Assembly: GCA_937969395.1 (NCBI GenBank)
Contig: CALBVI010000194.1
Location: 1-5,366, forward strand
DNA from: an uncultured Spongiibacteraceae bacterium
GTDB taxonomy: Bacteria; Pseudomonadota; Gammaproteobacteria; Pseudomonadales; Dasaniaceae
Direction of reading: 5' to 3'
Length of the DNA: 5,366 bases
Shown here: positions 1-5,366 of the stretch, one piece after another
How the letters are laid out: the number at the start of each line of letters is the position of its first letter
Position numbering within the stretch: the stretch's first letter is position 1
Program-made: the position numbers and the translations under genes
Notes under the pieces: generated by a model
Seen by the model: only the letters and a program-made list of their open reading frames with translations
Database searches by the model: none
What the model was told of the DNA's origin: nothing

Positions 1-1
1 C

Positions 2-379
2 ATCACTAACAAGAGAGAAATCATTACTAAGGCAATCATTAAAGATGATGAGATTTTAGTCTTAGGCGGTTTAATCAGCGACGAAGAAACTGAAGTGATA
101 GAAAAAGTACCGTTTTTAGGCAGCCTACCTCTTGTAGGAAAACTCTTCAGCAGCACAGGAAAAAGTCATAGCAAAAAGAATTTAATGATTTTTATACACC
201 CAACTATTTTAAAAAATGAAGAGCACAGCAGACAAATAACACAGCGACGCTACAACTTCATGAAAGACCTACAGCAGCAGGTTCAAGATGATAACTGGAA
301 AGTAGAAACCAACGGCAGCACAGTAATGGAAGATTTTAATACATTCTCTCCAGCTGACCGCCAAAAAGAAACTAACTAG
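2..379 (+). CDS. gspD: Type II secretion secretin GspD, C-terminal part (5' end outside window)
   Basis: This is the end of an outer-membrane secretin, the multimeric channel through which type II secretion exports folded proteins from the periplasm. The frame is open from base 2, giving 125 visible residues and a TAG stop. The visible part carries the family's C-terminal secretin signature: VLGGLI (residues 20-25), KVPFLG (35-40), LPLVG (42-46) and KKNLMIFIHPTIL (58-70). These match the end of the beta-barrel in PulD, XcpQ and EpsD. About 55 polar residues follow, rich in Gln and Asp and including RRYNFMKDLQQQ. This is where GspD proteins carry the S-domain, which in some species binds a pilotin lipoprotein. 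The GTG at 95 is an internal Val codon and not a start, because the homology continues upstream of it. The PilQ and MshL secretins end differently, so GspD is the better call. No gspE follows; the next gene is convergent. The N0-N3 domains and signal peptide are not visible. Confidence 0.92.
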   Translation: MTNKREIITKAIIKDDEILVLGGLISDEETEVIEKVPFLGSLPLVGKLFSSTGKSHSKKNLMIFIHPTILKNEEHSRQITQRRYNFMKDLQQQVQDDNWKVETNGSTVMEDFNTFSPADRQKETN

Positions 380-389
380 CTATCAAAAA

Positions 390-2495
390 TTAATGATCAA
401 GTATTTCAAGCAATTTTGACTCAAGTCTTTTTCGAGTAATAGGCTTAGAGAGATGATAGTCCATACCTGAATTTAGGCACTTATCAACCTGCTCTTTTAA
501 TGCATGAGCAGTCAACGCACAAATAGTAACCCTCGGCTTATTGTTTTCTTTCTCCCAGACTCTCATTTTTTTTGCAGCCTGATACCCATCGAGTATTGGC
601 ATCTCACAATCCATCAAAACAAGATCAAAAGATTGATTCTCACGCTTAAATACAGCAAGACATTCTTGACCATTTTTCGTCACACAAAAATCAATATTAA
701 AACCATCCAACATAGCACTAATAATTTGTATATTAATAGGGTTGTCTTCAGCTAAAAGAATATTCAAGCCAGCTAGTTTCTTTACCGCTTTCATTTTCTT
801 TGCGATGGGTTCAGCGGCAGGCTTAGCTGCCTCAGCAAGCGTGAGATCAACATAAAATGTCGAACCCACACCCTCTTTACTTTCTAAGTGAATTTCGCCA
901 TCAAATAACTGAACTAGTTTTTTACAAATCGAAAGCCCTAAACCAGTACCACCATATTGGCGAGTTGTAGAGAGATCAGCTTGTTCAAATTCGTTAAAGA
1001 TTATTTCGCACTGATCCGCAGCTATGCCAACCCCAGTATCAGTTACTGAAAATGTAATCCCAGCTCTGCCTCGCTCAAACGTATTTAATAACACTGACAG
1101 TTTAATCTTACCATTGCTGGTAAATTTAGACGCATTGCTCATTAGATTGCCAATAATTTGATGAAGGCGAGTAGGATCTCCCCTAAGCCATACAGGCATA
1201 TCTTTATCAACAAAACTATCAATCTCAACATCATCATTATTCTGTAGGCGATAAGGTGCTAATACTGAATCAACAAAATCATAAATATTAAATGGAATAT
1301 TTTCTAACGCTATTTTTCCTTCATTTACTTTTGAAATATCTAAAATATCATTAATAACAGTTAATAATGTTGTCGCAGAAAAATTTAACGTTTCTAAGTA
1401 TTTCTTCTGCTGTACAGTAATAGCGGTATCTAGCAACAAATCCGCAACACCAACAATACCATTGAGTGGGGTTCGTATTTCATGGCTCATATTGGCTAAA
1501 AACCGGCTTTTTGCCTGCACAGAATCTAGCGCTTGCTCTAAGGCCTGCTCTTTTTCACTTAGCATTTTTAAAACTTTTTCATTACTAGTCACATCGATTA
1601 AGGTGACAACATACCTAACAGCTCCATCTTGTTCACGAGATAAAGAAACTGTCTCTTCAGCAAAAAAATGATCACCATTTTTTCTTTCGCTACTTATTAA
1701 TCCCTGCCAGTATCCATACATCTCTACTTCTTCCAAAATGGCCTGACAGTAATAATCCTTACTGTTCTTAGCATGCAATATAGACAGAGGCTGATTAATT
1801 AATTCTTGATAGGTGTAACCACAAATTCGATTAAAAGCTGGGTTGGCATATTCAATAATACCTTCGTTATCAGCAATCAAAATACCCATTACTGTGGATT
1901 CAAAAATAGACGCACTAACCTGTTCACGCTTTTTAGAAATATCTTTTTCAATTAACACCTTAGCAAGCTCTGCAGCCTCTTCGATTAATTGAATGTGCCA
2001 GGGCTCGGGCAACTGCGGCTCGTTATAATAGAGTGCAAAGGTTCCTAATATAGTATCTCCCTGTAGAATTGGCTGAGACCAACAAGCTCGCAAGTTGGCC
2101 GCTAATGCCAGTTCTCTAAAACCACTCCAATATGAATCAACCGCAACATCTTCAACCACAACTCTCTTGCCAATAAAGGCGGCGGTACCACATGACCCCT
2201 CGCCAAAGCCAATAGCACAGCCACTAATGGCCTTATTGTAGAAATCAGGCAGGCTAGGAGCTGCACCTTGATATAGGTGCAATTTATCAGGACTTAATAA
2301 TTGAATCGAACCAAGCATCCCCTCTGCCACACTTTCTATGACATGAACAAGCTCGTTCAGGGTAATTTTTAAAGGGGCATCACTCGTTAATAATTTTAAT
2401 AACGTAGAGTGATAAGAATTCAGCCTATAAGAAGGACCAGGGCGTCCGTTCTTATCGGAGAAAGTGTTGGCTATGCTATCGGTTGAAACATCCAT
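390..2495 (-). CDS. Soluble hybrid sensor histidine kinase (GAF-PAS-HisKA-HATPase-REC)
   Basis: This is a complete 701-residue two-component hybrid kinase. A GAF domain spans about 28-180 (GEGSCGTAAF at 98-107, LRACWSQPI at 135-143), followed by a PAS/PAC domain at about 191-303 (ADNEGIIEYANPAF) and a coiled-coil linker at about 304-332. The HisKA H-box FLANMSHEIRTPLNG places the phospho-histidine at H338. The HATPase domain has N-box N450/N454, G1 box DTGVGI (486-491) and G2 box GGTGLGLSI (515-523). The receiver, about 577-699, has E583/D584, phospho-acceptor D629 (VLMDCEMPILDGY), T662 and K684. All key residues are intact. There is no signal peptide, membrane segment or HPt domain, so it should act in the cytoplasm, moving phosphate from H338 to D629 and perhaps on to a separate HPt protein. 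The start is well fixed: an in-frame TGA lies at 2508-2510, ATG 2495 is the first start after it, and a good Shine-Dalgarno precedes it. The signal and target are unknown. Confidence 0.96.
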   Translation of the reverse strand: MDVSTDSIANTFSDKNGRPGPSYRLNSYHSTLLKLLTSDAPLKITLNELVHVIESVAEGMLGSIQLLSPDKLHLYQGAAPSLPDFYNKAISGCAIGFGEGSCGTAAFIGKRVVVEDVAVDSYWSGFRELALAANLRACWSQPILQGDTILGTFALYYNEPQLPEPWHIQLIEEAAELAKVLIEKDISKKREQVSASIFESTVMGILIADNEGIIEYANPAFNRICGYTYQELINQPLSILHAKNSKDYYCQAILEEVEMYGYWQGLISSERKNGDHFFAEETVSLSREQDGAVRYVVTLIDVTSNEKVLKMLSEKEQALEQALDSVQAKSRFLANMSHEIRTPLNGIVGVADLLLDTAITVQQKKYLETLNFSATTLLTVINDILDISKVNEGKIALENIPFNIYDFVDSVLAPYRLQNNDDVEIDSFVDKDMPVWLRGDPTRLHQIIGNLMSNASKFTSNGKIKLSVLLNTFERGRAGITFSVTDTGVGIAADQCEIIFNEFEQADLSTTRQYGGTGLGLSICKKLVQLFDGEIHLESKEGVGSTFYVDLTLAEAAKPAAEPIAKKMKAVKKLAGLNILLAEDNPINIQIISAMLDGFNIDFCVTKNGQECLAVFKRENQSFDLVLMDCEMPILDGYQAAKKMRVWEKENNKPRVTICALTAHALKEQVDKCLNSGMDYHLSKPITRKRLESKLLEILDH

Positions 2496-2504
2496 AATTT
2501 GCCG

Positions 2505-2509
2505 ACCTC
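2505..2509 (-). promoter_or_regulatory. Ribosome binding site of the hybrid kinase gene
   Basis: On the minus strand GAGGT lies nine bases before the ATG at 2495, a good Shine-Dalgarno match and spacing. It overlaps by two bases the in-frame TGA at 2508-2510, which rules out any longer N-terminus. The right-hand dyad at 2519-2552 ends nine bases upstream of it, close enough that RNA structure there could influence ribosome access. Confidence 0.7.
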
Positions 2510-2518
2510 ACATTACAT

Positions 2519-2552
2519 CGAGATATATTATTCAGATGACTAATATATCTCG
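2519..2552. repeat. Perfect 12-bp inverted repeat ahead of the kinase gene
   Basis: The arm CGAGATATATTA (2519-2530) is perfectly repeated in inverse as TAATATATCTCG (2541-2552) around a 10-base spacer. It sits 23 bases upstream of the kinase start codon. It could be a binding site for a dimeric repressor or activator, or a stem-loop in the 5' leader of the kinase mRNA. It has no following T-run in the direction of transcription (the sequence continues ATGTAATGTGAGG), so a simple intrinsic terminator is unlikely. The dyad itself is read directly from the sequence; its function is inferred. Confidence 0.65.
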
Positions 2553-2558
2553 TGCAAG

Positions 2559-2586
2559 TACTCAATCTAAAACTATAAATTGAGCA
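2559..2586. repeat. Short imperfect dyad enclosing the candidate -10 element
   Basis: TACTCAAT (2559-2566) and ATTGAGCA (2579-2586) form an inverted repeat matching at 7 of 8 positions around a 12-base spacer. The spacer contains the candidate -10 hexamer. A dyad in this place would suit an operator that blocks RNA polymerase, but arms this short can arise by chance in AT-rich DNA. Confidence 0.3.
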
Positions 2587-2599
2587 CCAAGTAAAACAA
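2572..2599 (-). promoter_or_regulatory. Candidate sigma-70 promoter for the kinase gene
   Basis: Read on the minus strand, TTGTTT (2594-2599) and TATAGT (2572-2577) are separated by 16 bases, close to the -35/-10 consensus. Transcription would begin near 2565, giving a leader of about 70 bases that contains the whole 2519-2552 dyad. AT-rich DNA yields such matches easily, so this is a suggestion. It is supported mainly by its position in the 219-base gap and by the hairpin separating the kinase from the upstream permease gene. Confidence 0.35.
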
Positions 2600-2671
2600 A
2601 GCCAATGAAAAAAGTAAAGTTACCTTTTTAAAATAGAACATTCTTAAATTATCATTCAGTAAGGCTACGGT

Positions 2672-2699
2672 AGTAGTCACCTTACTCAGAGTGACTACT
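2672..2699 (-). terminator. Hairpin after the RND permease gene, possible terminator or 3'-end stabiliser
   Basis: AGTAGTCAC (2672-2680) and GTGACTACT (2691-2699) make a perfect 9-bp stem with a 10-base loop, beginning 15 bases after the permease stop codon. It lacks the U-tract of a canonical intrinsic terminator in the minus direction: ACCGTAGCC follows. It may end transcription weakly, protect the mRNA 3' end, or mark a Rho-dependent stop. An overlapping alternative 7-bp stem (2658-2664 with 2680-2686) uses bases in its loop. Confidence 0.4.
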
Positions 2700-2714
2700 C
2701 GATCTCCATCCTCA

Positions 2715-5366
2715 CTATGTTTGCACTTCGCTCAATCCAGAAGATCTAATTAGCCTTAAAAACAATCGACGCAAGGATTGCTGAACATCATTTAAGATAA
2801 TATATAAACATGGCACTAAGATCAGCGTAATTACCGTGGCGAACAAAATGCCGAAAGCTAGTGATATCGCCATAGGAATAACAATTTGAGCCTGTAAGCT
2901 TCTCTCAAATAGTATCGGGGCCAACCCCATAAAGGTTGTTAAAGAAGTTAGAATAATTGGCCTAAAACGTCGCTGACCTGATTCAATAACTGATGCCATT
3001 AGTGGCTTACCTTCCGCACGATTTTGGTTAACAAAATCTACCAAGATCAAACTATCGTTAACAACAACGCCCGATAGAGCAATAATCCCACACATCGATA
3101 AAACACTAACCGCATGACCCAATAGAATATGACCAACAATGGCGCCAACAATGCCAAAAGGGATAATAGACATGATTAATAAAGGCTGCATATACGATTT
3201 AAGCGGAATAGCCATTAATGCATAGATGACAAACAGAGCAAAAATAAAGCCTTGAGCCAAACTTTGTACTGCATCTTGCTGCTCTTTAGATGCACCTTCC
3301 AAACGGAATTGAACCGAAGGATAACGCTCCAATAGTTCTGGGATAAAATTTTCCTGGATATCCGTCGCCACTTCATTCGGATCAATCAAACCTTTATCCG
3401 CTTTAGCAGTAACAGACAGCGACCTACTGCCATCGACTCGAATGATCGAGCCATAACCCTCAGCCATATCAATGTCAGCAACCTCAGAAAAAGGTACTTC
3501 TTCGCCCGCAAGCGTACGAATACGCATATTTTCTAAATTACCAATGGAGTTACGCTGCTCTTTTGGATAGCGCACCATGACCTTAACTTCTTCATCGCCA
3601 CGCTGCACCCGCTGCGCTTCTGCGCCATAAAAGCCATACCTGACTTGTGTCGCCAGCATATTTAACGTTAACCCTAAGGCTTCAGCATTGGGTTTAATAT
3701 TTAAGCGGATTTCATCACTGCCGCCACTAAATGAATCATTAATGTCCGCCACACCACCATAGGTACCCAAATGAACTTTTAATTCAGTCGTCGCTTCGCG
3801 CAAGGCAACTAAATCTTTACTATTAAATTCAAAATAAATGTCGCTGCCACCACCGGGGCCGCCTTCGGAACCAATAGAGAAAGATTTGACGCCGGGAACT
3901 TCCGGCATCGCATCGCGCCAGCGTTGCTGAATTTCAAAAGCATCAATTTCTCGAGTTTCAGCCTTCGTTAATTCAGCTAATACTTGACCACTAATATTAC
4001 CTGTTTCATACGCTAGTGAATGTTTAACCGCATAGCCACCAGATTCATCTTTAAACTGTTCGTCCATTACATACAAAGATTCTAAGACCTGTTTAATCGC
4101 TTTATCCCGCTGAACAATTGATGAGCCAGGCTCAAGGCTAATACTCGCGGTAACAAAATCGCTCGGTATATTGGGGAAAAACACGAAACGTACAAAACCA
4201 CCACCAAATAGCCCAACAGTTATCAGCAGCAAAGCAATAAATGTAGCTAAAGTAACATAGCGATGTTTGATCGCTTTTTCTAAAAAAGGCAGGTATTTAT
4301 TGCTAATAAAAGCTTTAATGCCTTCACTAAAGTAATCTCGAAACCGCTGCAGACGATTAGCCTTACTAGGGTCATAAGGTTTATCTTTCATATGAACCAA
4401 GTGCGCGGGCAAAATAAGCTTTGACTCGACCAAAGAAAAAACCAGACAAATAATAACAACCCAGCCAATGGTTTTCCAGATAACACCGAAAGTACCTGTC
4501 ACTAACAGCATTGGTACAAAAGCGGCTATTGTTGTTAACACCCCAAAAGTTGCCGGCATAGCGACACGCTTAACACCTCTAATAACATTGTCTACGCTAT
4601 GACCATACTTATCTATTTCGTAGTAGGCGGACTCACCCATAATAATGGCATCATCAACCACAATACCTAGTACTAGGATAAAACCAAACAAACTAATCAT
4701 ATTGATGGTGACATTTAAAAACTCAAGCGGCATAAAAAATAACGCCCCAAGAAAACAAACGGGTAAACCGACAATTACCCAAAAAGCTAATCGCAATTTC
4801 AAAAACAATGACAAAACTAAAAAAACCAGCAGCGCACCAAAAAACATATTACTTAACATCATATTTAAGCGATCAGCCAAGTAGAATGAACTATCACCCC
4901 AGGTATCAGCATTAATACTATCGGGTAAGGTTTTACTTTTTTCAGTGAGATAGGTGTTGACTGTTTTCGAAATTTCTAAAGAATTTTGATCACCTACAGC
5001 ATCAACACGAATATTAACCGCTGGTTTTTTATCGAATAAACCAAAGGTATTATCTTCGGTAAAACCATCGTTAACGGTTGCAATATCACCTAACAGCAAT
5101 CGAGTTCCGTCTTTGCGAGTCTGCAATACTAATTCTGAAAATTCCCGTCCGGTATAGGCCTGCCCTTTTGCCCGCAGTAAAATATCACCCGACTCTGATT
5201 TAATAGAACCTCCAGGCATATCTATTGATGAACTTCTAATCGCGCTAACAAAATCAGTAAAGGTTAAATTATATTCCTGTAATTTTGCTTCAGAGATCTC
5301 AATAGAAATCTCATAGTCCCTAGCACCAACTACCGCAACAGAAGATATGCCTGGCAGATTAGCGAT
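2715..5366 (-). CDS. RND efflux permease, AcrB-like (HAE1 family); N-terminus outside window
   Basis: This is an inner-membrane proton-driven pump subunit that normally works with a periplasmic adaptor and an outer-membrane channel to expel drugs, dyes or other amphiphiles. The frame is open to the right edge, so the ATG at 5219 is internal (residues upstream include LPGISSVAVVGARDYEISIE). Of 883 visible codons, 49 precede that Met; with AcrB near 1,050 residues, about 150 are missing, including TM1. Numbering from Met-5219: the rest of the first periplasmic porter/docking region (to about 120), TM2-TM6 (about 123-270), TM7 (about 322-345), the second periplasmic region (about 346-650), and TM8-TM12 (about 652-808). 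TM4 has the Asp pair D189-D190 (GIVVDDAII), equivalent to AcrB D407/D408. TM10 reads SGVVVNDSLILVDF, with Asn721 where AcrB has Lys940. A short basic tail ends at TAG. The adaptor gene probably lies just upstream, beyond 5366. The substrate cannot be told from sequence. CusA-like metal pumps are a poorer fit. Confidence 0.94.
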   Translation of the reverse strand: MANLPGISSVAVVGARDYEISIEISEAKLQEYNLTFTDFVSAIRSSSIDMPGGSIKSESGDILLRAKGQAYTGREFSELVLQTRKDGTRLLLGDIATVNDGFTEDNTFGLFDKKPAVNIRVDAVGDQNSLEISKTVNTYLTEKSKTLPDSINADTWGDSSFYLADRLNMMLSNMFFGALLVFLVLSLFLKLRLAFWVIVGLPVCFLGALFFMPLEFLNVTINMISLFGFILVLGIVVDDAIIMGESAYYEIDKYGHSVDNVIRGVKRVAMPATFGVLTTIAAFVPMLLVTGTFGVIWKTIGWVVIICLVFSLVESKLILPAHLVHMKDKPYDPSKANRLQRFRDYFSEGIKAFISNKYLPFLEKAIKHRYVTLATFIALLLITVGLFGGGFVRFVFFPNIPSDFVTASISLEPGSSIVQRDKAIKQVLESLYVMDEQFKDESGGYAVKHSLAYETGNISGQVLAELTKAETREIDAFEIQQRWRDAMPEVPGVKSFSIGSEGGPGGGSDIYFEFNSKDLVALREATTELKVHLGTYGGVADINDSFSGGSDEIRLNIKPNAEALGLTLNMLATQVRYGFYGAEAQRVQRGDEEVKVMVRYPKEQRNSIGNLENMRIRTLAGEEVPFSEVADIDMAEGYGSIIRVDGSRSLSVTAKADKGLIDPNEVATDIQENFIPELLERYPSVQFRLEGASKEQQDAVQSLAQGFIFALFVIYALMAIPLKSYMQPLLIMSIIPFGIVGAIVGHILLGHAVSVLSMCGIIALSGVVVNDSLILVDFVNQNRAEGKPLMASVIESGQRRFRPIILTSLTTFMGLAPILFERSLQAQIVIPMAISLAFGILFATVITLILVPCLYIILNDVQQSLRRLFLRLIRSSGLSEVQT

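Noticed and set aside
95..379. A separate small gene starting at GTG 95
   Set aside because: The same frame is open to base 2, and the upstream residues (TNKREII...VLGGLI) are the conserved secretin sequence, so GTG 95 is an internal valine.
418..432. GACT-CA-AGTC followed by TTTTT as a terminator for gspD
   Set aside because: The stem is only 4 bp with a 2-base loop, too short and tight to be a credible intrinsic terminator, and it lies inside the kinase coding sequence.
504..755. Plus-strand open frame of 83 codons
   Set aside because: It lies wholly antisense to the receiver domain of the kinase, and its product looks like no protein family.
1462..1671. Plus-strand open frame of 69 codons
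   Set aside because: Antisense shadow of the PAS-linker-HisKA coding region, with no recognisable motif.
2496..2714. A short protein or small RNA gene in the intergenic gap
   Set aside because: I saw no convincing start/RBS/ORF combination, and the structures present are better explained as leader and 3'-end elements of the flanking genes.
4645..4884. Plus-strand open frame of 79 codons
   Set aside because: Antisense shadow of the well-conserved TM2-TM4 region of the permease; the Lys/Asn-rich product is what reversed membrane-helix codons give.
5217..5219. ATG at 5219 as the true start of the permease
   Set aside because: The frame stays open for 49 more codons to the window edge and encodes typical RND porter-domain sequence, so the real start is outside.

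Overview
The window is ordinary chromosomal DNA of a Gram-negative bacterium, most likely a marine-type gammaproteobacterium. It has an outer-membrane type II secretion secretin, a tripartite-type RND efflux permease and a hybrid histidine kinase of a kind common in that class. Composition is AT-leaning, roughly 40% GC by eye. The assignment rests on protein style only; no rRNA or other taxonomic marker is present. I see no mobile element, CRISPR array, tRNA or rRNA.

Layout. Positions 2-379 (+) hold the last 125 codons of a GspD-type secretin whose start lies left of the window. It converges, with a 10-base gap, on a minus-strand gene at 390-2495. That gene encodes a complete 701-residue soluble hybrid histidine kinase (GAF-PAS-HisKA-HATPase-receiver). 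A 219-base intergenic stretch (2496-2714) follows. It carries a Shine-Dalgarno site, a perfect 12-bp inverted repeat, a candidate sigma-70 promoter inside a second, shorter dyad, and a 9-bp hairpin just after the next gene. From 2715 to the right edge, also on the minus strand, runs the C-terminal 883 codons of an RND (HAE1/AcrB-like) efflux permease. Its first roughly 150 residues, and presumably its membrane-fusion partner gene, lie beyond 5366.

How the parts may relate. The permease and the kinase are transcribed in the same direction, permease first. The intergenic hairpin and candidate promoter suggest the kinase has its own transcription start. The kinase has no membrane segment and no HPt domain, so it probably senses a cytoplasmic cue through GAF and/or PAS and passes phosphate to its own receiver, and possibly to a separate HPt protein. 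Nothing in the window proves that it controls the pump or the secretion system.

I did not find a convincing undescribed system. The most notable non-coding signal is the strong dyad ahead of the kinase. The most notable protein detail is the Asn in the permease where AcrB has its proton-relay lysine.
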